Below are positions 25,151 to 32,211 of a stretch of 32,211 bases of DNA, one piece after another. Position 1 is the stretch's first letter. Each line of letters opens with the position of its first letter. The notes under the pieces were generated by a model. That model did no database searches, was not told where the DNA came from, and was given only the letters and a program-made list of their open reading frames with translations. This DNA is from Candidatus Woesearchaeota archaeon. GTDB taxonomy: Archaea > Nanobdellota > Nanobdellia > Woesearchaeales > UBA10216. Where the stretch lies: positions 1-32,211 of the forward strand of contig JACPBZ010000010.1 of NCBI GenBank assembly GCA_016180105.1. The letters run 5' to 3'. The position numbers and the translations under genes were made by a program.

Positions 25151-27373
25151 TTACTGCGCTTCCTCTCCCCTGGAGGGCATTGCAACGCCCTCAACGAGCT
25201 TCAAGCCCTTCCTTTGCCTTATCTGGCCTGCCATCTTCTCCTGAAGCTCAAACGGCAGCTTCTCAAACAGCTGGTCAATCACGGAAAAACTGCCCCTGCC
25301 TTCAGTGGCTGAGCGCAAGTCTGACGTGAGACCAAAAGTCTCGGCAACAGGAAGCTTGGACTTTATGCTAATCATCTCACCTTCCTGAGTCATTTCAAGA
25401 AGCTGGCCCCTCCTGTTCTGAATGAGCTTTGAAATCGCGCCCATATAATCAAGAGGCGCATCAATCTGCATCACCTGAAGCGGCTCAAACAGGACAGGCC
25501 CGCCATTAAGCATTGCACCCCTTACGGATTCGCGCACTGCAGGAAGAACCTGGGCAGGACCACGGTGAATGGCATCCTCGTGCAGCTTCATATCAGCCAG
25601 GTAAACCACGACGTTCACGCAAGGCTCCCTTGCAAGCGGCCCGAACTTCATCACGTCCTCAAAGGCGTCCATAACCATCTCAATAACCTCACCGCCATAA
25701 ACCTGGCCCTTCGTGATGTCAAAAAGCATATTGCCATTGAAAATGTCCTTAAGCTTCCTGGTAAGCTTGCTCTCCATCCCAGCAGCCTCCAGCTTGGACC
25801 AAATCTCCTCCTCCTTTTTCTTGAGACGCAAAGTGGAAGAAATCTCGCCACGCTTAATCAGCTCAGAATACTGCGCGGGCATTGGCTCAACCTTCATGTA
25901 AAACTTGTTGTGCTTGTTCGGGCTCTTCCCCTCAAATTCAGGAGAAGCCTTCGTGATGGTCTCCCGGAAAACGACAATAGGCTGGGAAGTCTTGACCTCG
26001 ACCCCCTTCTCAGTGAAAATCCTGTTCTCAATGACCTCCAAATGAAGCTCGCCCATTCCGCTGATTAGATTCTCACCGGTCTCCTCATTAATTTCAACAA
26101 CCAGCGTCGGGTCTTCCTTGCTAACCTGCCTGAGAACTTCAACAAGCTTGGGAAGGTCGCTTGGGCGCTTGGCCTCAATAGCCTTAGTCACGACAGGCTC
26201 AAAAATGTGCTTTATGGCCTCAAAAGGCTCAATTCCCGAATCAGAGCTTGCAGTCTCGCCAGAAAAAACGCCCTTAAGGCCGACAAGGCCAATGACATTT
26301 CCAGCGGCTATCTCCTCAACCTGCTCCCTCTTTGGACCATTGGAAACGAAAACCTGCTGCGCCCTTACAGGCTTCTTACCACCAATCAATGTAAGGTCCT
26401 GCCCCTGGCTTACCGTGCCAGAAAAGAGCCTGCCAACAGCAACCTCTCCAGCATTCTTGTCAATGACGATTTTCGTGCAGACAAAAACAACAGGGCCATT
26501 CGGATCACAGCTCACAAGGGACTTACCCGCCTCTGACTCGACATCACCGTGCCAAAGCTTGGGAATCCTGTAAGCCTGCGCCTGCTTGGGATTAGGATGA
26601 TGAGCTATTGACATATTAAGCACAACCCTGTGAAGCGGAGCCTTCTTAGCAAGCGCCTTGATTCTCTCATCCTGGCCTGGTGCGTCAGAATAAGTCTCAA
26701 TGACGTCCCTGAAAGAAAGCCCGGACGCCTTCATATAAGGAATGGAAAGAGCCCAGCGGTGAAAAGCCGAACCAAAACAAACAGAGCCGTTGTTAACGTC
26801 AACAAGCCACTTGTCCTTGTATTCTGTCTCGGCAAGATTGCTTATGAGCTTATTGACCTGCGTAATGATTTTCAAAAAGCGCTCCTGCATCTGCTCAGGA
26901 GTCAGCTTCAGCTCGCGAATCAGCCTGTCAACCTTGTTAATGAAAAGGCAAGGCCTGACTCTCTCGCGAAGCGCCTGCCTCAGGACCGTCTCAGTCTGCG
27001 GCATCACGCTCTCAACAGAGTCAACAAGAAGGATTGTTCCGTCAATGGCTCTCATTGCCCTCGTGACGTCACCGCCAAAATCAACGTGGCCGGGGGTGTC
27101 AATCAAGTTGATGAGATAGTCCTGGCCCTCAAGATTATGGACCATAGAAACATTAGCAGCATCGATAGTGATTCCCCTGGCCTGCTCATCAGGCTTGAAA
27201 TCCAAGACAAGCTGCCGTCCAGCAGTCTCCTGGCTCATCATCCCAGCACCGGCAATGAGATTGTCCGAAAACGTGGTCTTGCCGTGGTCAATGTGGGCAG
27301 AAGTGCAAATGTTCCTGATATGAACCGGATCCTTGCTCAGCCTCACAATCTTCTCTACAGCCTTATCATCCAT
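25151..27373 (-). CDS. fusA: translation elongation factor aEF-2
   Basis: NICTSAHIDHGKTTFSDNL, DEQARGITIDAA, NLIDTPGHVDFGGDVTRAMRAIDG; C-terminal diphthamide loop KLHEDAIHRGPAQVLPAVR. Confidence 0.98.
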   Translation of the reverse strand: MDDKAVEKIVRLSKDPVHIRNICTSAHIDHGKTTFSDNLIAGAGMMSQETAGRQLVLDFKPDEQARGITIDAANVSMVHNLEGQDYLINLIDTPGHVDFGGDVTRAMRAIDGTILLVDSVESVMPQTETVLRQALRERVRPCLFINKVDRLIRELKLTPEQMQERFLKIITQVNKLISNLAETEYKDKWLVDVNNGSVCFGSAFHRWALSIPYMKASGLSFRDVIETYSDAPGQDERIKALAKKAPLHRVVLNMSIAHHPNPKQAQAYRIPKLWHGDVESEAGKSLVSCDPNGPVVFVCTKIVIDKNAGEVAVGRLFSGTVSQGQDLTLIGGKKPVRAQQVFVSNGPKREQVEEIAAGNVIGLVGLKGVFSGETASSDSGIEPFEAIKHIFEPVVTKAIEAKRPSDLPKLVEVLRQVSKEDPTLVVEINEETGENLISGMGELHLEVIENRIFTEKGVEVKTSQPIVVFRETITKASPEFEGKSPNKHNKFYMKVEPMPAQYSELIKRGEISSTLRLKKKEEEIWSKLEAAGMESKLTRKLKDIFNGNMLFDITKGQVYGGEVIEMVMDAFEDVMKFGPLAREPCVNVVVYLADMKLHEDAIHRGPAQVLPAVRESVRGAMLNGGPVLFEPLQVMQIDAPLDYMGAISKLIQNRRGQLLEMTQEGEMISIKSKLPVAETFGLTSDLRSATEGRGSFSVIDQLFEKLPFELQEKMAGQIRQRKGLKLVEGVAMPSRGEEAQ

Positions 27374-27444
27374 CTTAAGAAGGCAGCATTTACAGGTGCT
27401 TTTTAAAGATTGCTATTGAACTCAACGCTCAATTGGCAAAAAAA

Positions 27445-28086
27445 TCAAGTCCTGGAAATAACAGACACACACTGATCAACTATCCTGCCAATCTCAGTAA
27501 TGTGATAACTCGCATCAATCTCCGACAACAATTGCTCATTCCTATAGTAGTCAATAAGCGGCTTGTTCTGCTGCTCATAGACCTTTAGGCGCTCGGTGAT
27601 GATATCTGGTTTCTCGTCGGAACGCTGGACCAGCTCCCCGCCGCACTTGTCGCAGACGCCATCCTTTTTCGGAGGCGAATACCTTACGTGATAAGTTGCA
27701 TTGCACTTCCTGCAAGTCCTCCTTCCCGAAATGCGCTCGACAATGGTCTTAAATGGCGCCTTGAAGTCAAAAACTGCATCAATTGCCGCAAACTGCTGCA
27801 ACGCCTTTGCCTGCGCGGACGTCCTTGGATAGCCATCCAGGATAAAACCGTTCTTGCAGTCGGGCTGGGAAACGCGCTCCTTAACGAGGTCAGTAACCAA
27901 ATCATCAGGCACAAGCTGGCCAGCATCCATAAACTCCTTGGCCTTTTTGCCCAAGGCAGTGCCTTTCGCAACCGCTTCGCGAAGCATATTGCCTGTTGAA
28001 ATGTGAGGAAGCCCATATTTTTGCGAGAGAATCCCCGCCACAGTTCCCTTTCCAACACCAGGCGGCCCAAGAAGGACAATGTTCAT
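27445..28086 (-). CDS. adk: adenylate kinase, bacterial type with zinc-binding lid
   Basis: MNIVLLGPPGVGKGTVAGILSQKYGLPHISTGNMLREAV; CRKCNATYHVRYSPPKKDGVCDKCGGELVQRSDE. Confidence 0.95.
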   Translation of the reverse strand: MNIVLLGPPGVGKGTVAGILSQKYGLPHISTGNMLREAVAKGTALGKKAKEFMDAGQLVPDDLVTDLVKERVSQPDCKNGFILDGYPRTSAQAKALQQFAAIDAVFDFKAPFKTIVERISGRRTCRKCNATYHVRYSPPKKDGVCDKCGGELVQRSDEKPDIITERLKVYEQQNKPLIDYYRNEQLLSEIDASYHITEIGRIVDQCVSVISRT

Positions 28087-28096
28087 ATCGAATCAC

Positions 28097-28594
28097 TCAA
28101 AGAATATGCACGTCGTGGACTGTCTTGTAGGAGTGAAGCTCCTTTTGGGAAAACCAGAGCTTGATTTCCAACTCCGCATCGTCCTTGCTCGATGAGGCGT
28201 GGACAAGATTCTTCACAGCCAACTTCTTCTGGTCAGCGTAGCCATAGCTCATATGGCTGAAGTCCCCGCGAATAGTGCCAGGCAAGGCCGACTTAGGCTC
28301 GGTTGCGCCAACCATCTTGCGCACGTTCTCAATGGCGTTAACTCCCTCAATCACCATTGCAACAACAGGGCCAGTAGTGAGAAAGTTGGCAATAAGCTCG
28401 CGCACGTGAGCGCCAGCCCTCTTTGCAAGCTCCTCCCTGTAATGCTTCAAAGAAAAAGTCTTGTCAACCCACACCATCTTCATCCCGACAACCTTCAAGC
28501 CAGCATCCTCAAAACGGGACAGAATCCTGCCCATAATGGCACGCTGCACGGCATCGGGCTTCAACAAGACCAAAGTGCGCTCAAGCATCCACAT
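28097..28594 (-). CDS. ndk: nucleoside diphosphate kinase
   Basis: ERTLVLLKPDAVQR...GTIRGDFSH...NLVHASSS with the phospho-accepting His. Confidence 0.95.
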   Translation of the reverse strand: MWMLERTLVLLKPDAVQRAIMGRILSRFEDAGLKVVGMKMVWVDKTFSLKHYREELAKRAGAHVRELIANFLTTGPVVAMVIEGVNAIENVRKMVGATEPKSALPGTIRGDFSHMSYGYADQKKLAVKNLVHASSSKDDAELEIKLWFSQKELHSYKTVHDVHIL

Positions 28595-28701
28595 AGAACT
28601 TTGACAACCAATATTTAAGTTTTTGCTTTACTCTTTGCCGCCAAAATTAGAGGTAAATTTAAATAGCTCTAACAGGCCATCAATTATTCAAAAGAGGGGA
28701 A

Positions 28702-29259
28702 ATGGTGCAACACAAGAAAGGACAAGCTGCCATGGAGTTCTTGATGACGTACGGCTGGGCCATACTTGTCGTCCTTGTAGTCATCGGGGCACTGGCATAC
28801 TTCGGCGTACTGTCGCCATCCACTCTGCTGCCTGAAAAATGCACGTTCCCAGTAAGCGTAAGCTGCACTGATTTCGGCTTCGACGAAGCTGGCACCACAA
28901 CAATAAGGATGATGCTGCAAAACAGCGCAGGCAAGGATATGGTGGTATGGTCTGTTGATGCAGTATCAGATGCCCTTGGGGGACCCGGCGGCAGCGGGCT
29001 AACAAACAATCAATGCATAAGCTGCGTGGATAATACTGCCCCTTTTGTTTGTGACGACCCTGTTGGGTTTACGCTGCGTAACGGAGCTAGTTCCGAATTT
29101 CGTCTAAACAGGTGGACACCGGGCGGAGTTGACACGTGCAGACACCGCAATACGGGCAGGGATAAAAACCGATATGTGCTTAATATAAGCTACAGCTGGG
29201 TGGACAGTCAAACGATAAGGCACTCGTTAAATGGAGAACTGCTGGCTAGAAGAAACTAA
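28702..29259 (+). CDS. class III signal-peptide (type IV pilin-like) protein
   Basis: KKGQAAMEFLMTYGWAILVVLVVIGALAYFGVL, then a Cys-containing ectodomain; TATA (tttaaata) upstream. Confidence 0.88.
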   Translation: MVQHKKGQAAMEFLMTYGWAILVVLVVIGALAYFGVLSPSTLLPEKCTFPVSVSCTDFGFDEAGTTTIRMMLQNSAGKDMVVWSVDAVSDALGGPGGSGLTNNQCISCVDNTAPFVCDDPVGFTLRNGASSEFRLNRWTPGGVDTCRHRNTGRDKNRYVLNISYSWVDSQTIRHSLNGELLARRN

Positions 29260-29348
29260 GAAAATAAAAGAATAAAAGAGCTAAACCCCGCCCTTGAGCT
29301 TCTTCGCGCAATAAGGGCAGTGCCCGCCCTTATCAACCCTCGCAATGA

Positions 29349-29642
29349 TTAAGCTCCGCCCTTCAATTTCTTCGCGGCAGCGCCGGAGAGACCTATCTTC
29401 TGCTTCACAGTCTCTTCCCCCTCGGCTTCCTGCTGGAGGGCTTCCTTCTCTGCTGCGGCTGAAAGCTTGCCCTTCGCCTTCCTGAACTCCTGAGTCCAGC
29501 GCGTGTGCTTGGGCTTCCTTCCAAGATCGTGATTCTTCTCGCACTTTGTAGAGCAGAAATGAAGAACCTTGCCTATCTTCTCCACGAAGAGCATCCCTGT
29601 GCCCTTTTCAATATCAACACCGCAAAAATTGCACCTGGCCAT
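29349..29642 (-). CDS. rpl24e: 50S ribosomal protein L24e with C-terminal extension
   Basis: MARCNFCGVDIEKGTGMLFVEKIGKVLHFCSTKCEKNHDLGRKPKHTRWT. Confidence 0.93.
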   Translation of the reverse strand: MARCNFCGVDIEKGTGMLFVEKIGKVLHFCSTKCEKNHDLGRKPKHTRWTQEFRKAKGKLSAAAEKEALQQEAEGEETVKQKIGLSGAAAKKLKGGA

Positions 29643-29643
29643 T

Positions 29644-29979
29644 TTACTTCCTTCCCTGATTCAATGGGCGAGCCTCAATCTCTGTCTCGCGAAGCATAAG
29701 CACGTCACCAATCTGCACAGGGCCCTTGACGTTTCTCCTGAGAACCTTTCCCGAATCGCGGCCTTCAAGGACCTTGCACCTTATCTGGATGGCCTCTCCC
29801 CTTGTTCCAGTACGGCCAACTATCTCCTCAACCCTGGCTGGAACAGCTAACGTGAAAAACACGGAGCCCTTGACTTCCTCCTTTGCCTGGACTGGGGCTG
29901 CAGGCTTGCCTACCGCTTCCTTCTTGCCAGCCGCAGGGGCTGCTTCAGTCTCTTTTGCAACTGCCTTTTTTTCAACCAT
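29644..29979 (-). CDS. rps28e: 30S ribosomal protein S28e with Ala/Lys/Glu-rich N-terminal extension
   Basis: [60 protein letters not shown]. Confidence 0.93.
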   Translation of the reverse strand: MVEKKAVAKETEAAPAAGKKEAVGKPAAPVQAKEEVKGSVFFTLAVPARVEEIVGRTGTRGEAIQIRCKVLEGRDSGKVLRRNVKGPVQIGDVLMLRETEIEARPLNQGRK

Positions 29980-29988
29980 AAAGAGTCA

Positions 29989-30327
29989 CTACTTCGACTT
30001 GAATTCCTCTGCTATTTCCTTAATGATGTTCTTTGCCTCGCCTTCCTGCACGACAGCAATGCTGACAGCGGGAACGCCCAAGCCGGCAGCTGCGCCGAGC
30101 TCTTCCTTGCTTGGAACCTCAACAACAGGAATGCCCTTCTCCTTTCCGAGAAGAGGAAGGTGCATTGTAATCTCAGGAGGGCTGACGTCCTTTGCGACAA
30201 CAACAAGCTTTGCAACGCCACGCTCAATTGCCTTTGTAACCTCATTGGTGCCTTTCTTCAACTTGCCAGTAGTCCTTGCAAGCTCGACTGCCTCCAAAGC
30301 GCGATTACCCAACGACTCATCAGCCAT
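29989..30327 (-). CDS. rpl7ae: 50S ribosomal protein L7Ae
   Basis: GTNEVTKAIERGVAKLVVVAKDVSPPEITMHLPLLGKEKGIPVVEVPSKEELG. Confidence 0.96.
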   Translation of the reverse strand: MADESLGNRALEAVELARTTGKLKKGTNEVTKAIERGVAKLVVVAKDVSPPEITMHLPLLGKEKGIPVVEVPSKEELGAAAGLGVPAVSIAVVQEGEAKNIIKEIAEEFKSK

Positions 30328-30450
30328 AAAACATCACCCTCAACATTTAAAATTGGTAGCGAGAAACACTACCTCATTCACACGCCTACTGCGTGATCAT
30401 TAATCACAGGCTAGCTTGGGAGAAAAGGAGGCTATATTTAAAGCTATGCA

Positions 30451-31326
30451 CTACCTTCCCTGCAACATAATCAGGTCCTTGGCCGTCAGCTTCTTGCCGC
30501 TCTTGAGCTTTTCTGTCAGCAAGGCTTCCTTCTGCTCAGCCTCCTCCTTCCTCTTCGCGGCAGATGCCGCATCAAGCTTTTCCCTCACTTCTGACAGATT
30601 GTGAAGCGTCCCTTTGAGGGATGTATCGACCTCGGAATAGTCAGCCTTCATCTTCTGGAGCTCAGCAACCAGCGATTTCTTCCTTTCACGAAGGTCTTTC
30701 AGCTTATTAACTGCAGAAATCATCTCCTCGTGAAACTTCTGGCTTTCAGCAGCGTGCTTCTGAAGCTCCGCGTGGGAAGCGTAAGACTGCCTTCTTAAAT
30801 CAGAAAATTTGGCAAACAAGTCGCGGTGAGACTTGGCAGCCTCACTGAAAGCCTTCACGGCCTCCAGCTGCTTCCTCTTCTCCTTAATCACCTTCATCAG
30901 CTCCTGCTCCTTGCTGAAAGGCATTGCCTCGGTGATGATGCGCATCTCAAGGGCTTCCATCTCAGAATAAAGCTGGCCTGCAGACTTCTTTGGAGTGTGC
31001 GACTTGGAAAGAGTGCCCAAAGCATCCTCCTTGGCATCAAGAGCCCCTTTCACTTCAGGCCCTATTTCACGCACGGCATCATTTGCCTGCTGCCTTTTCA
31101 GCTTAAGCTCCTTCACTTTCGCTGTCTCAACATCCCTGGCCGCCCTCAATTCTGAAACCTTCCCAGAGATTGAGGAAAGTTGGGAGTTTACCTCGCGAAG
31201 CTGCCTGATAGTCAAAGCCTTGCCGGAACTGAGGGAGGAATGCTTCACCTTCAACTCGCGAATTGCCTTGCTGTCCTTCGACAACTCCGCAGAAAGCTCT
31301 GAAACGCTTGGCGTATCCTCAACCAT
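30451..31326 (-). CDS. archaeal coiled-coil protein
   Basis: 291 aa, heptad-rich Lys/Glu/Leu sequence; TATA (tttttatag) upstream on minus. Confidence 0.75.
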   Translation of the reverse strand: MVEDTPSVSELSAELSKDSKAIRELKVKHSSLSSGKALTIRQLREVNSQLSSISGKVSELRAARDVETAKVKELKLKRQQANDAVREIGPEVKGALDAKEDALGTLSKSHTPKKSAGQLYSEMEALEMRIITEAMPFSKEQELMKVIKEKRKQLEAVKAFSEAAKSHRDLFAKFSDLRRQSYASHAELQKHAAESQKFHEEMISAVNKLKDLRERKKSLVAELQKMKADYSEVDTSLKGTLHNLSEVREKLDAASAAKRKEEAEQKEALLTEKLKSGKKLTAKDLIMLQGR

Positions 31327-31366
31327 GGCAGTGGAACGGACAAATTCACTATAAAAACTTTAAGAT

Positions 31367-31576
31367 TCAGGAATGCAAAGGCTGTCGAACACCCGGGCCC
31401 AATTCCAAAGCAGGATTTGACAAACCTAAAGAGGCTCTATCTATGTAACTATTTGGAGGGATTATGATTTTCCTGTGCCTGAAATAGCTGTTTTTTACCA
31501 TGCCAACACCCTCAAACTCCTTTGCCAGCCTCACCTTGCAAAAGAAAGGAGCAGTCCCCAAAAGGCCTTCAATCAT
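31367..31576 (-). CDS. possible small hypothetical protein, translationally coupled
   Basis: 69 aa ORF whose ATG overlaps the stop of the upstream 141-aa ORF (ATGA). Confidence 0.35.
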   Translation of the reverse strand: MIEGLLGTAPFFCKVRLAKEFEGVGMVKNSYFRHRKIIIPPNSYIDRASLGLSNPALELGPGVRQPLHS

Positions 31577-31998
31577 CTGGCTTTTACGCTGGTAACCTGT
31601 AGCATCACCCCCAGTGAAACTGCAAAGACAACAGGAACCCTCCTTCCAAAGAAAAAATATGCGTAGACAAATTCAACGTTTAGCCTGTCATTCAAGCCGG
31701 TAAACCTCAGAGTTCCTGGCCTAAGCGTCCGAACACTATACCCCCTTACATGAGAAGGACCAACAACAAGTGGCACAAGCTTATCCGGCAGAACTTTAGA
31801 AATCGCTCCTTCCAAGGCAAGTTTGTAAAGGCTAAGCCTGCTGAAACCTGTAATGTTGCCTTGAATAAGCTCGGCATAATTCGTGACAGGCTGAAAACGC
31901 TCGGGCAAGAAATCAGAAGACACAAAAAAATCAGCCAAGGGGGTAAAAACTTCTTGATCAACCATGTCATCAAGTGTGGGGCCAGCTCCGTTCCTCAT
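31573..31998 (-). CDS. hypothetical protein
   Basis: 141 aa ORF with TATA-like ttaaataatt upstream on minus. Confidence 0.5.
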   Translation of the reverse strand: MRNGAGPTLDDMVDQEVFTPLADFFVSSDFLPERFQPVTNYAELIQGNITGFSRLSLYKLALEGAISKVLPDKLVPLVVGPSHVRGYSVRTLRPGTLRFTGLNDRLNVEFVYAYFFFGRRVPVVFAVSLGVMLQVTSVKAR

Positions 31999-32056
31999 AT
32001 AACCCAGGGAAACAGAAGAATTATTTAACTATGACGCATAGATAAAATATGCCCAA

Positions 32057-32209
32057 TCATCTAGCCGCGACACCCTGCCTTATGTGCACTGCCGCCATTC
32101 CTGAACTTTCCTGAACGCACATTTTTGAGCGCACACTTGAATAAGGAATTACAAGTGAAAAAGCTGTTCCATCCGGGCCTGTCCTTTCAAGTTCTAATGA
32201 AGCTCCATG
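32057..32209 (-). CDS. C-terminal part of a CDS entering from beyond the window
   Basis: Open frame to the edge: ...HGASLELERTGPDGTAFSLVIPYSSVRSKMCVQESSGMAAVHIRQGVAAR*; protein-like composition; absent from the track because it has no start in the window. Confidence 0.4.
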   Translation of the reverse strand, partial: HGASLELERTGPDGTAFSLVIPYSSVRSKMCVQESSGMAAVHIRQGVAAR

Positions 32210-32211
32210 CT

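Noticed and set aside
25565-26068. 167-aa plus-strand ORF
   Set aside because: Antisense shadow of aEF-2.
26630-27406. 258-aa plus-strand ORF
   Set aside because: Antisense to the unmistakable aEF-2 gene; a shadow ORF with no recognisable protein features.
30393-30407. GTGAT-CATTA-ATCAC inverted repeat upstream of the L7Ae operon
   Set aside because: 5-bp arms; expected by chance in this length.
1-32211. CRISPR array, tRNA, rRNA or transposase
   Set aside because: No regularly spaced repeats, T-arm-like intergenic sequence or transposase motifs seen by eye; tRNAscan-SE and a CRISPR finder would be needed to exclude small cases.
32155-32211. GTG-initiated plus-strand ORF MKKLFHPGLSFQVLMKLHA at the window edge
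   Set aside because: No clear promoter and overlaps a more protein-like minus-strand frame ending at 32057.

Overview
The window is an archaeal chromosome segment. It carries archaeal ribosomal proteins (S27ae, S24e, S8e, L37e, S7, L24e, S28e, L7Ae), Rpo7/RpoE', a Spt4/RpoE''-like protein, aIF-1A, aEF-2, an Sm-like protein and TATA-driven, often leaderless promoters. The small hypothetical proteins, class III signal-peptide pilin, bacterial-type LspA and bacterial-type zinc-lid adenylate kinase suggest a DPANN-like lineage (inference). Housekeeping islands are interrupted by accessory material: three toxin-antitoxin modules (HicBA, an antitoxin/MazF pair, AbrB-type VapBC), a stand-alone metacaspase-like protease divergent from VapBC, an envelope operon (Ig-like secreted protein, Gln/Gly/Pro-rich coiled-coil protein, LspA), and a set of nucleotide-metabolism genes (dcd, NMP-kinase-like, tandem ThyX, tmk, adk, ndk). 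The most notable observations are: (1) an APC amino-acid permease fused in frame to a SAM-dependent methyltransferase; (2) a metacaspase sharing a palindrome-rich promoter region with a VapBC module; (3) a miniature Dph2-like protein lacking domain 1 and the canonical third cysteine, although EF-2 keeps its diphthamide loop; (4) a tandem ThyX whose signature motif is split between its two domains; (5) a frameshifted two-TM membrane ORF between thyX and tmk that the ORF track shows only in part; (6) a duplicated perfect palindrome abutting the MazF-system antitoxin start; (7) a 31-aa micro-ORF with a strong Shine-Dalgarno. No CRISPR array, tRNA, rRNA or transposon was found. All assignments come from reading the sequence, with no database search.
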